Assembly: GCA_017431345.1 (NCBI GenBank)
Contig: JAFRLH010000085.1
Location: forward strand, 37,911-101,910
Reading direction: 5' to 3'
Source: Lachnospiraceae bacterium
GTDB taxonomy: Bacteria; Bacillota; Clostridia; Lachnospirales; Lachnospiraceae
DNA length: 64,000 nt
The notes below the pieces were generated by a model. The model was not told where the DNA came from, did not search any database, and was given only the letters and a program-made list of their open reading frames with translations. Made by a program: the position numbers and the translations under genes. Positions 32,406-40,086 of this stretch are shown one piece after another; the first letter of the stretch is position 1; each line of letters starts with the position of its first letter.

Positions 32406-33803
32406 ATGAAAAGTTCCAACTGGATCATCGGTCCCGAAATATCTCTGCCTGTCATGCTGAAAGGACGGGAGGACAGAGTAAGAAGGCAGAAACGTGCACA
32501 GATTAAGCGTCCCGATACACTCGTCTGTTTTACGCTGAACATCGCCGGTCCCATTAAGCGTTTTCCGCTTGCGGAAGAAGTATTTTACAACACCTTCGAT
32601 CTCATCCGGAATACACTGCTTATCCATCGTATGCCTCCGGCAGATTCCTTTGTCTCTGACAACGTCTATGGAATGGAAGGCTATCTATCCGTCCATACGG
32701 ATGCTTACGAAGTAAAAAAAGTACTGCTGGAACTGGAGGAAAATGAACCCGCCGGAAGGCTTTTTGATATCGACGTCCTGAAACCGGACGGAGAAAAAGT
32801 ATCACGCAGCGAACTTGGGCTTGGCACAAGGCCCTGCCTTGTCTGCGGAAAAACAGACGGCATTTGCGCCAGGAGCAGAGCGCATTCCGTGGAAGAACTG
32901 CAGGATGCTACCATTTCCCTTCTGCTGGAACAGTGCAGCAAATACAGGCTCTCTTCGGAAATGATCGGAAGACTCTGCCGTCAGGCGATGCTGATGGAAG
33001 TCTATGCTACGCCGAAGCCGGGCCTGGTGGATCTCAACAACGCCGGCTCCCATACGGATATGGATGTTTCCCTGTTTGAGAAAAGCACTTATGCACTGGA
33101 AACTTATTTTGCCAGATTCGCCGCCGCAGGTTTCGAACTGCAGAACGAATCGGCGGAAAAGATCCTCAGCTGCATTCGTCCGATCGGTCTGGAAGCCGAA
33201 AACGCCATGTATCAGGCGACTGGCGGCGTGAATACACATAAGGGAATGATCTTTTCTCTCGGTATTCTGGCAGCTGCAGCAGGCTATGTGATCGCTTCCT
33301 ACAGCGTACGGGAAACGCTGCTGTCACAGATCCTGCGTACTGCGGGAATGATCGCTTCTCCGGCTTTTAAAGAGGATTTCCGCCTGCTCCCGCTGGAAGA
33401 CGGGCATGTGAAGACAGCGGGGGAAGAGCAGTATGAGAAGCTGAAACTGGGCGGCATCCGTGCCGAAGCGGCCGGCGGTTTCCAGTCCGTACAGCGTTTC
33501 TGCTGGCCGTACCTGGCTGAGTATCTTGACCGGGAAATGGATTACAAACGTGCCGGATCTCTGGCACTGATGCATCTGCTCGCCAATGTGGATGACTCCA
33601 ACATGATCAAGCGCTCTTCCAGGGAGGAACAGCTGCAGGTGAAAGACGAAATACGAAAACTGCTGCAGGCAGCCCCTGAACCTTCGGAAGAGAGGATCCT
33701 GGAGACGGATACGGAATTTATCCGCCGCAATCTCAGTCCCGGCGGCTGCGCAGATCTTCTTGCACTGACATACTGGTTGTATCTCATTTCCTGGCTGCTC
33801 TGA
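32406..33803 (+). CDS. citXG: CitX-CitG fusion (citrate lyase prosthetic-group transferase and precursor synthase)
   Basis: 465 residues. N-terminal ~170 residues match CitX (holo-ACP synthase of citrate lyase; RPCLVCGKTDGICARSRAHSVEEL). The rest matches CitG (triphosphoribosyl-dephospho-CoA synthase; YATPKPGLVDLNNAGSHTDMDVSLFEKS and TGGVNTHKG). The pair makes and attaches the special cofactor of citrate lyase. Fusions of these two are known in other bacteria. No citC, citD, citE or citF is in the window, so the enzyme it matures must be encoded elsewhere. Promoter not obvious; may read through from the aldo/keto reductase gene 66 nt upstream. Confidence 0.9.
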   Translation: MKSSNWIIGPEISLPVMLKGREDRVRRQKRAQIKRPDTLVCFTLNIAGPIKRFPLAEEVFYNTFDLIRNTLLIHRMPPADSFVSDNVYGMEGYLSVHTDAYEVKKVLLELEENEPAGRLFDIDVLKPDGEKVSRSELGLGTRPCLVCGKTDGICARSRAHSVEELQDATISLLLEQCSKYRLSSEMIGRLCRQAMLMEVYATPKPGLVDLNNAGSHTDMDVSLFEKSTYALETYFARFAAAGFELQNESAEKILSCIRPIGLEAENAMYQATGGVNTHKGMIFSLGILAAAAGYVIASYSVRETLLSQILRTAGMIASPAFKEDFRLLPLEDGHVKTAGEEQYEKLKLGGIRAEAAGGFQSVQRFCWPYLAEYLDREMDYKRAGSLALMHLLANVDDSNMIKRSSREEQLQVKDEIRKLLQAAPEPSEERILETDTEFIRRNLSPGGCADLLALTYWLYLISWLL

Positions 33804-33815
33804 CTATTACATGCA

Positions 33816-33845
33816 TTGTTAACTATTGCTGCCGTGCGGTATAAT
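33816..33845 (+). promoter_or_regulatory. candidate promoter of the ECF sigma operon
   Basis: TTGTTA (33816-33821), 18 nt, TATAAT (33840-33845), about 115 nt before the sigma-factor ATG. Confidence 0.5.
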
Positions 33846-33959
33846 GATCCGGAAAGATCTTATACCGTTTTTTTTCTGAAGCTGTAACCTTCCTGCAGAT
33901 AAACTGTACTTGAAGGATGAAGACGTTAAACGGAAGCTTCTTTCTGAAAGGATCCGGCC

Positions 33960-34511
33960 ATGGAAGATATTGAGATCATCAGCCTGTATATTGAAAGGGA
34001 TGAACGCGCGATCGCCGAAACGGACGGCAAATACGGCACAAGGCTGCGCAGATTTGCCGATAACATGCTTTCTGCCGAAGATGGGGAAGAGTGCGTTAAT
34101 GACACGTATTTTTCAGCGTGGAATTCCATTCCGCCTGCAAGACCCGTGCATTTCTGTGCATGGCTGCTTAAGGTGCTCAGAAATCATATCGGCCACCGGA
34201 TTTCCTATCTGACTGCCGATAAGAGAAAAGCTGTTGTGCAGGAGCTTTCCGATGAACTTCTTACCTGTATTCCCGGCGGGAACGTGGAAGAAGAAGTGGA
34301 TTCAGGGGAACTCGGGAAAACGCTTTCCGCGTTCCTGTATGGTCTTCCGGAAGACGCGCGGCGGATGTTCATCCTCCGGTACTGGTTCGGGAATTCCGTT
34401 AAGGAGATCGCGCTTTCCACGGGCAGTACCGAAAGCCGTGTCAAAGTAAGTCTTCACCGCACAAGAAATCGTTTGAGAGACTATCTGGCAAAGGAGGGAT
34501 ACGCCGTATGA
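33960..34511 (+). CDS. ECF-type RNA polymerase sigma factor
   Basis: 183 residues. Region 2 about residues 25-85 (LRRFADNMLSAEDGEECVNDTYFSAWNSIPP) and region 4 about 120-175 (LPEDARRMFILRYWFGNSVKEIALSTGSTESRVKVSLHRTRNRLRDYL). Its stop overlaps by 4 nt the start of a membrane protein whose N-terminal layout resembles an anti-sigma factor, so the two probably form a sigma/anti-sigma or sigma/sensor pair. Target promoters unknown. Confidence 0.9.
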   Translation: MEDIEIISLYIERDERAIAETDGKYGTRLRRFADNMLSAEDGEECVNDTYFSAWNSIPPARPVHFCAWLLKVLRNHIGHRISYLTADKRKAVVQELSDELLTCIPGGNVEEEVDSGELGKTLSAFLYGLPEDARRMFILRYWFGNSVKEIALSTGSTESRVKVSLHRTRNRLRDYLAKEGYAV

Positions 34512-36643
34512 GACCGGAAGATATCTTAAAAGGCCTGAATCATATTGATGATGAACTGATCGAAGAAGCCATAAAGGAACAGCCGTCACGCAGGAAGAGA
34601 CTGTGGATCATTCCCGCCGCAGCTGCCGCGTGCATGACACTGCTGGTCGGGTATTCTGCAGTCAGATCCGGATTGATCGGAAACATGCATTCTCTGTCTG
34701 CGGAACAGGAGGTACAGGAACAGATCATTGGCTCCGAAATGCAGGAAGAAGAAAAAGAGAATGCTGCAGGTCAGGAAGAAAAAGAGGAAGCCGCGGTTTC
34801 GGATGAAACAGAAGCATTTTTCCCTGTTTCTTCTAATGGAGCGGATGAGCAGGTTGATGCCGGAAGCGGTAAGGAACAGACCGGTGCCGGAAACAGCATT
34901 TTATACGCAGGAAGAGCCGATGCGGAACCCCCTGCTGCGGATTTTCACACAGCCGGTGACTATACGGATGTTTATTCCATGATCAGCCGTTTTGAAGAGG
35001 AAGAGCAGCAGGAATCCGATGTTGTATATATGACAGAGGAAGCTGCAGATGCTGATTTTGCTGCCGAAGAAGCAGCCCCTGCCGAGAATGGGGTATTTGC
35101 CGCAAAATCCGATCTGGCGGCCGGTACGACCGGTGTTTCTGATACGTATTCCACGACGAATGTCATGGTCGAGGGAATTGATGAGAGCGATATCGTGAAA
35201 ACAGACGGACGGTTCATTTACCGGGTATCCGGCGCTTCCGTGATCCGCACGGATATCAGGGACGGAAGACCGGGAGAAGAGAGCAGGATCGATATTCCGG
35301 ATGCCGGACCTGCGGACAATATCCGGGAGATTTTCCTGGACGAAAAGAAACTCATTATTATCGGGGAAAAAACGGAGACCGGAGATCTGCAGCAGTGGAG
35401 CGAAGATTACGCAAGATCTTATACGCCTCAGGATAAAACGGTGACTTTTGCTGCGGTATATGATATTTCCGGCAGCACGCCGCAATATACCGGCAAGTAT
35501 ACCCAGGACGGTTTTTACAAAACAGCCAGAAAGAAAGGCGATCATATTACCCTGTTTACCGACGTTTATCTGTACGGGCGTGTCCGTGATGAAGAAAGCA
35601 AAGAGATGCGCGCCCCGGAGGAATGGGTGCCGAAAGTGAACGGAAAGATGCTTCTTGCGAACTGCATCTATATGGCAGAAGATTCTTATGCCGGCATCCT
35701 TGCTTCCACCTTTACTGAGAGCACGCCGGATACTGCAGACGATGCGAAATTCATTTTCCTGAATTATGCAGAGGTATATGTCGGCAGCACTTCCGTATGG
35801 CTTTATTATAATAATTTTACCTCTGCGGCAGGCACAACGAAGATCATCAGCATGCCGTATGATGACGGCTGTATTCGTGCCGGAAAAACGGCAGAGGTGA
35901 GCGGAAGAGTCACGGACAGCTTTGCGATCTCAGAAGGTTCCGGTCTGTTAAGGATCCTTACCAGTGTGAGCGGCAGTGCGGGAGACGACAATCGGCTGTA
36001 CCTTCTTGATGCGGATACGCTGGCAATGACAGGCAGACTGGATGGAATCGCACCCGGCGAGATTATTTATGCCGCCAGATATATCGGAAACATTGCGTAT
36101 TTTGTTACCTACAGAAATACCGATCCGGTATTTGCGGCGGATCTTTCAGACCCTGCCGATCCGAAGATCATCGGGGAGCTGAAGATCAGCGGGTTTTCCG
36201 ATTATCTGCATCCGTGGGATAAAGATCACATCCTGGGACTCGGTCATGAAACGAATCCCGCAACAGGTGAATTTATCGGCATCAAAATGACTATGTTCGA
36301 TGTTTCTGATCCATATCATATAAAAGCGGTTGACACAAAAGTGCTGAAGGAAGGCCGTTCCTCCTCCGCCATCGAGAATAATTATAAAGGGATCCTGATC
36401 GATCCTGAAAAAGGAATCTTTGGTTTTGCGGATCTGGAAGGGCAGGAGGAAGAAGCATGGAAACCGCATTACAGAGTGTTCTCCTGGACACCGGAAAAAG
36501 GCTTCACGGACCATCTGAACAGCGCGCTTAAAACAGATGATTATTTCTCCCGCGGGATCTATGCCGGTGAAACATTTTACATTATCGATAATGATATAAC
36601 AGCTTTTGCCATGAACGGTAAAGAATGGAAAGCGATTCCTTAA
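34508..36643 (+). CDS. membrane-anchored beta-propeller protein, probable anti-sigma partner
   Basis: 711 residues. Residues 1-33 are a cytoplasmic segment (DILKGLNHIDDELIEEAIKEQ then RRKR) like the start of many ECF-partner proteins in Clostridia. One membrane helix follows (34-52), then an acidic, low-complexity linker (~65-205), then a large secreted domain of Beta_propel type (MVEGIDESDIVKTDGRFIYRVSG, FLLDADTLAMTG-like blades, GLGHETNPATGEFIGIKMTMFDVSDP). The ATGA overlap with the sigma gene argues for coupled synthesis. Anti-sigma role is inferred; surface sensing by the propeller would be the simplest model. Confidence 0.82.
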   Translation: MRPEDILKGLNHIDDELIEEAIKEQPSRRKRLWIIPAAAAACMTLLVGYSAVRSGLIGNMHSLSAEQEVQEQIIGSEMQEEEKENAAGQEEKEEAAVSDETEAFFPVSSNGADEQVDAGSGKEQTGAGNSILYAGRADAEPPAADFHTAGDYTDVYSMISRFEEEEQQESDVVYMTEEAADADFAAEEAAPAENGVFAAKSDLAAGTTGVSDTYSTTNVMVEGIDESDIVKTDGRFIYRVSGASVIRTDIRDGRPGEESRIDIPDAGPADNIREIFLDEKKLIIIGEKTETGDLQQWSEDYARSYTPQDKTVTFAAVYDISGSTPQYTGKYTQDGFYKTARKKGDHITLFTDVYLYGRVRDEESKEMRAPEEWVPKVNGKMLLANCIYMAEDSYAGILASTFTESTPDTADDAKFIFLNYAEVYVGSTSVWLYYNNFTSAAGTTKIISMPYDDGCIRAGKTAEVSGRVTDSFAISEGSGLLRILTSVSGSAGDDNRLYLLDADTLAMTGRLDGIAPGEIIYAARYIGNIAYFVTYRNTDPVFAADLSDPADPKIIGELKISGFSDYLHPWDKDHILGLGHETNPATGEFIGIKMTMFDVSDPYHIKAVDTKVLKEGRSSSAIENNYKGILIDPEKGIFGFADLEGQEEEAWKPHYRVFSWTPEKGFTDHLNSALKTDDYFSRGIYAGETFYIIDNDITAFAMNGKEWKAIP

Positions 36644-36679
36644 GAAACGTTAAAAGATTCATGAATTATCACTTTTCAC

Positions 36680-36708
36680 TTGCATTAAATTACGTTCTAT
36701 GTTAGAGT
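36680..36708 (+). promoter_or_regulatory. promoter of the Lys/Ala-rich protein gene
   Basis: TTGCAT (36680-36685), 17 nt, TAGAGT (36703-36708); leader of about 100 nt ending in GAAAGGAG. Confidence 0.6.
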
Positions 36709-36817
36709 AGAGAACCGTAAGAGCGAGGATCACTTACAAAACCATGACCTGCATGTGGAATCTTAAGAAGAATTCCATATTCCAATATTACTGATCCTGA
36801 CGAAAGGAGTTAATATC

Positions 36818-37186
36818 ATGAACAAAGAAGAAGTAAAAGAGACTATTGAATCCACAAAAGAGATCGCTGTAGAATCCGCAAAGGAAACTGTTAAGAAAGC
36901 AAAATCCAGCGCAAAGAAGGCGACCAAGGAAGCAAAGAAAGTCACTGAGAAAGCTGCAAAGGCTGCCAAGAAGGAAGTCCAGAAGCTCATGCTCCGCGAG
37001 ACATATATTCAGTTCGCAGGTGCTGAATATAAGGAGAGCGATATCATGGCAAAAGTCGAGGCTGCTTATACAGCTCAGGGCCATCGTTTCTCTTCCGTAA
37101 AATCCATCGAGCTTTACATCAAGCCCGAGGACGGCGCAGCTTACTATGTCATCAACGACAAGATCACAGGAAAGGTTTCCCTGTAA
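36818..37186 (+). CDS. Lys/Ala-rich helical protein, DUF6465-like
   Basis: 122 residues. Residues 1-58 are a highly charged Lys/Ala/Glu coiled region with no hydrophobic core (KETVKKAKSSAKKATKEAKKV). Residues 59-122 are a small alpha/beta domain (YIQFAGAEYKESDIMAKVEAAYTAQGHRF, IELYIKPEDGAAYYVINDKITGKV). The C-terminal part matches the DUF6465 family frequent in Lachnospiraceae, to the best of my recall. Biased codons suggest high expression. Possibly nucleic-acid or polyanion binding through the basic tail; function unknown. Confidence 0.75.
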   Translation: MNKEEVKETIESTKEIAVESAKETVKKAKSSAKKATKEAKKVTEKAAKAAKKEVQKLMLRETYIQFAGAEYKESDIMAKVEAAYTAQGHRFSSVKSIELYIKPEDGAAYYVINDKITGKVSL

Positions 37187-37221
37187 TCTGTCCGGTGTGA
37201 CAGCACCATTGATTTAAGTCG

Positions 37222-37250
37222 TTGCATCTTCCGCCGGCACATGCTATAAT
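37222..37250 (+). promoter_or_regulatory. tRNA-Ser promoter inside an inverted repeat
   Basis: TTGCAT (37222-37227), 17 nt, TATAAT (37245-37250). The -10 lies in the loop of the perfect 9-bp inverted repeat GCCGGCACA / TGTGCCGGC (37233-37241 and 37252-37260). Confidence 0.7.
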
Positions 37251-37279
37251 GTGTGCCGGCGTCACTATGTGACGGAACT

Positions 37280-37367
37280 GGAGAGTTATCGAAGTGGTCA
37301 TAACGAGCCGCACTCGAAATGCGGTTGTCGGTTTCCCGGCACGTGGGTTCGAATCCCACACTCTCCG
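37280..37367 (+). tRNA. tRNA-Ser (anticodon CGA)
   Basis: 88-nt class II tRNA. Acceptor GGAGAGT pairs with ACTCTCC, anticodon stem CCGCA/TGCGG around loop CTCGAAA giving CGA, long variable arm, T-loop TTCGAAT. The discriminator is G as in Ser tRNAs; CCA is not encoded. Confidence 0.96.
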
Positions 37368-37419
37368 TTACGGATCTTGTCCGTTTATTTATTCCTGCGG
37401 CGTGCAGTCTGATCCGCTC

Positions 37420-37447
37420 TTGATTTTTTCCGGATTCATGCTATACT
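37420..37447 (+). promoter_or_regulatory. tRNA-Val promoter
   Basis: TTGATT (37420-37425), 16 nt, TATACT (37442-37447), 18 nt before the tRNA. Confidence 0.6.
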
Positions 37448-37464
37448 AACGTAGGTAATCGTTT

Positions 37465-37538
37465 GGGATCGTAGCTCAGCTGGGATGAGCGTTCGCCTCA
37501 CACGCGAGAGGTCATGGGTTCGAGCCCCATCGGTCCCA
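37465..37538 (+). tRNA. tRNA-Val (anticodon CAC)
   Basis: 74 nt. Acceptor GGGATCG/CGGTCCC (one G-U), D-arm GCTC/GAGC, anticodon loop CTCACAC giving CAC, T-arm ATGGG-TTCGAGC-CCCAT, discriminator A. CCA not encoded. Confidence 0.95.
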
Positions 37539-37547
37539 CTTTGAAGA

Positions 37548-37570
37548 AGCACGCTTTGGCGTGCTTTTTC
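37548..37570 (+). terminator. terminator after tRNA-Val
   Basis: agcacgc-tttg-gcgtgct followed by TTTT; could also attenuate into the response-regulator gene. Confidence 0.85.
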
Positions 37571-37609
37571 CATAACTGATCTTTTCCCCGACAAGAAGGA
37601 GAGTGTGTC

Positions 37610-38275
37610 ATGGCTGTTATACTTGTTGCAGACGATGAACCCAGGATGCGGAAGCTGGTCAAGGATTTTCTTGTTAAAGAAGGGCACCAGGTGCTGGAAG
37701 CCGGAGACGGCGAGGAGGCTGTTGACAGGATCTTCAACAGCAATTCGATCGATCTCCTGATCCTGGATGTAATGATGCCGAAGATGGACGGCTGGGAAGT
37801 GCTTTCCACGATCAGAGGGTATTCCAAACTGCCCGTGATCATGCTGACGGCCAGATCCGAAGAACGCGATGAATTAAAGGGCTTCAATCTCGGGGTGGAT
37901 GAATATATCACCAAACCGTTCAGCCCGAAAGTGCTTGTCGCCCGCGTCAATGCACTGCTGCGCCGGATCTCCGGCGATTCTCCGGATATTATTTCAGCCG
38001 GCGGAATCGAACTGAACAAAACAGCGCATATCGTTACCGTGGACGGGAAGAGTGTGGATCTGTCCGTCAAGGAATTCGAACTTCTCCAGTATTTTTTGGA
38101 GAATCAGGGCATTGCCCTTTCCCGGGAAGTGATCCTGAACAATGTCTGGAATTACAACTATTACGGGGACGCCAGGACAATCGACACCCATGTAAAGAAG
38201 CTCCGTGCAAAGATCGGAGAAAAGGGAAGTTATATCCAGACGATCTGGGGAATGGGATACAAATTCAGTGTGTAA
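37610..38275 (+). CDS. OmpR/PhoB-family response regulator
   Basis: 221 residues, start behind AAGGAGAG. Receiver domain with DDE at 8-10, phospho-acceptor Asp53 (LILDVMMPKMDG) and Lys in YITKPFSP; winged-helix DNA-binding domain about 125-221 (VKEFELLQYFLENQG, TIDTHVKKLRAKIGEKGSYIQTIWGMGYKF). No kinase gene is adjacent; the nearest is the HAMP kinase at 41594, separated by two reverse-strand genes and the M20 gene. They may be partners. Confidence 0.92.
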   Translation: MAVILVADDEPRMRKLVKDFLVKEGHQVLEAGDGEEAVDRIFNSNSIDLLILDVMMPKMDGWEVLSTIRGYSKLPVIMLTARSEERDELKGFNLGVDEYITKPFSPKVLVARVNALLRRISGDSPDIISAGGIELNKTAHIVTVDGKSVDLSVKEFELLQYFLENQGIALSREVILNNVWNYNYYGDARTIDTHVKKLRAKIGEKGSYIQTIWGMGYKFSV

Positions 38276-38277
38276 GC

Positions 38278-38307
38278 AAAAGAGGACGGGATGCCCGTCC
38301 TCTTTTC
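38278..38307. terminator. bidirectional terminator
   Basis: aaaagaggacggg-atg-cccgtcctctttt, a 13-bp perfect stem, between convergent genes. Confidence 0.95.
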
Positions 38308-38340
38308 TGTCAGTGAACCGTTCTCCGGCTCACCGGCATT

Positions 38341-38775
38341 TTACCTGCTTTCCAGATAGTCTTCAAATACGTATGCGGTGCCGTCCTGATATTTGATCTC
38401 CACCCATTTGCCTTCCTGGCCGACCTTCTCAACGGCATCACCCGTCGACAGCGTTCCGAGAACAGTGGTGTTCTTATTCGGACCCTGGCGGACATTCACG
38501 CCCGATTTCGCGTACAGGATCTCTCCGGTGACTTCCTCCACATCCGGAAGCGTATCGGTTTCGTCATGGGTTACGCCCGCCCATGTGGAATACTGCTCCG
38601 TTTCTTTTTCCGTGGTCTGTGTCTCTGTTGTTTCTGTCTCGGGAGCAGCAGTCGGCACTGTCATCGGCGCTGCCTGGGAGCGGGTAGTGCTGGGTCCGGG
38701 CGTGACTGCACTGCACGCGCAGAGAAAGCTGAAGGTAAATGCAAAGAGTATCCATAGCGCAAGCTGTTTTTTCAT
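38341..38775 (-). CDS. lipoprotein with SH3b domain
   Basis: 144 residues. Signal peptide with a lipobox-like end (FLCAC, lipidated Cys about residue 21), then a Thr/Glu/Pro-rich linker (residues 25-60), then a bacterial SH3 domain (about 80-144: GEILYAKSGVNVRQGPNKNTTVLGTL, WVEIKYQDGTAYVFEDYLE). SH3b domains bind peptidoglycan peptides, so a cell-wall-proximal role is likely. Starts 1 nt after the mnmA stop and is probably cotranscribed with it. Confidence 0.87.
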   Translation of the reverse strand: MKKQLALWILFAFTFSFLCACSAVTPGPSTTRSQAAPMTVPTAAPETETTETQTTEKETEQYSTWAGVTHDETDTLPDVEEVTGEILYAKSGVNVRQGPNKNTTVLGTLSTGDAVEKVGQEGKWVEIKYQDGTAYVFEDYLESR

Positions 38776-38776
38776 T

Positions 38777-39871
38777 TCAAACTCCTTCGATCCTTTCCGG
38801 ATCTGTTCTGATGATCTTTCCTCCGCAGAGGATCATGTCATCCTTATAAAATACTGCCGCCTGTCCCGGCGTTACAGCACGGACCGGTTCCTTAAAGCGG
38901 CACAGGATCCTGCCGTCCTCCCGCATCCGGATAACGGCCGGAGCACCGGCATGATTGTAACGGATCCTGGCAGTCACTTCCGTATCGCCATTGAGTGCCG
39001 CAGCAGCCATGAAGTTGATATCTTCACAGACAAGGGAATCACTCATTGTCTCCGCCGATTCCCCCAAAACGACTTCATTCGTTTCCGGCCGGATCTCAAG
39101 AACGAACATCGGTTTTCCGAAAGTGTTTCCGAGTCCTTTTCTCTGGCCGACAGTATAATGGATGATCCCTCTGTGCATACCGAGGATCCGCCCGCTTCTG
39201 TCGACAAAGTTTCCGGGAACATCTTCATGCTTCCTGTGCGAACAGATGAAAGAAGCATAGTCATGATCAGGAATGAAACAGATCTCCTGGCTGTCCGGTT
39301 TATGCGCTACCGGCAGGCCGGCTTCTTCAGCAATTCTGCGGATCTCATCCTTTTCGTATTCTCCGACCGGCATCAGCGTATGGGAAAGCTGTTCCTGTGT
39401 GAGATTGTAAAGCGCGTAAGTCTGATCTTTTTTTGCCGTAACAGAGGAAGCCACTGCATATCTGCCTTCCCGTGTCTTTGTGATCCTTGCATAATGACCG
39501 GTAGCAATGCAATCAGCTCCGAGTGCAAGAGATCTGTTCAGCAGCGCCTCCCATTTCACATACCGGTTGCAGGCAATGCAGGGATTCGGTGTTTCACCGA
39601 CCAGATAGGAATCGGCAAAATAGTCTATTACCTTCTCGCGGAATACGTCTCTGAAATTGAAAACATAATGCGGGATGCCGATCGCTCTGGCGACCCTGCC
39701 GGCGTCATAGGCGGCGGAGAGACCGCAGCAGGATCCTTCCGCGTCTGTCGGTGTATCATCCTGCCAGATCTGCATGGTCACCCCGGTCACATCGTGTCCG
39801 GCCTGTTTCAACAATAATGCGGCAACGGAGGAATCGACCCCTCCGGACATTCCAACGATTACTTTAGCCAT
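38777..39871 (-). CDS. mnmA: tRNA-specific 2-thiouridylase
   Basis: 364 residues, start behind GGAGGTG. PP-loop ATP pyrophosphatase with GMSGGVDSS (residues 7-15), the catalytic Cys in TPNPCIACN (about 99-107) and the second Cys in SQEICFIPDHDY. It inserts sulfur at U34 of Lys, Glu and Gln tRNAs. Length is normal. The SH3b lipoprotein gene follows directly. Confidence 0.96.
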   Translation of the reverse strand: MAKVIVGMSGGVDSSVAALLLKQAGHDVTGVTMQIWQDDTPTDAEGSCCGLSAAYDAGRVARAIGIPHYVFNFRDVFREKVIDYFADSYLVGETPNPCIACNRYVKWEALLNRSLALGADCIATGHYARITKTREGRYAVASSVTAKKDQTYALYNLTQEQLSHTLMPVGEYEKDEIRRIAEEAGLPVAHKPDSQEICFIPDHDYASFICSHRKHEDVPGNFVDRSGRILGMHRGIIHYTVGQRKGLGNTFGKPMFVLEIRPETNEVVLGESAETMSDSLVCEDINFMAAAALNGDTEVTARIRYNHAGAPAVIRMREDGRILCRFKEPVRAVTPGQAAVFYKDDMILCGGKIIRTDPERIEGV

Positions 39872-39891
39872 AGCACCTCCGATATGAAGCT

Positions 39892-39920
39892 ATTTTATCC
39901 TTTTTGTCATCATTTGACAA
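39892..39920 (-). promoter_or_regulatory. mnmA promoter
   Basis: Reverse strand TTGTCA (39915-39920), 17 nt, TAAAAT (39892-39897). Confidence 0.65.
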
Positions 39921-40002
39921 GTGTGAATCTGCAGTTTGCTGAATCAACGCATCCTGAGCACTTGCTGTCTGAATTTTTTAGAGAAAAATTTTACAATAAT
40001 GC

Positions 40003-40030
40003 TTGCAAAATGAAAAACTTATGTTAGCAT
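40003..40030 (+). promoter_or_regulatory. candidate promoter of the M20-family gene
   Basis: TTGCAA (40003-40008), 16 nt, TAGCAT (40025-40030). Confidence 0.45.
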
Positions 40031-40086
40031 GATATATGGCTGATATATTTGATGGCTTCAATTTCTTTTCAGACGGAGGTAATGTC

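Noticed and set aside
38393-39817. 474-codon forward ORF opposite mnmA
   Set aside because: mnmA on the reverse strand has all motifs and its own promoter; the forward ORF lacks any start signal.
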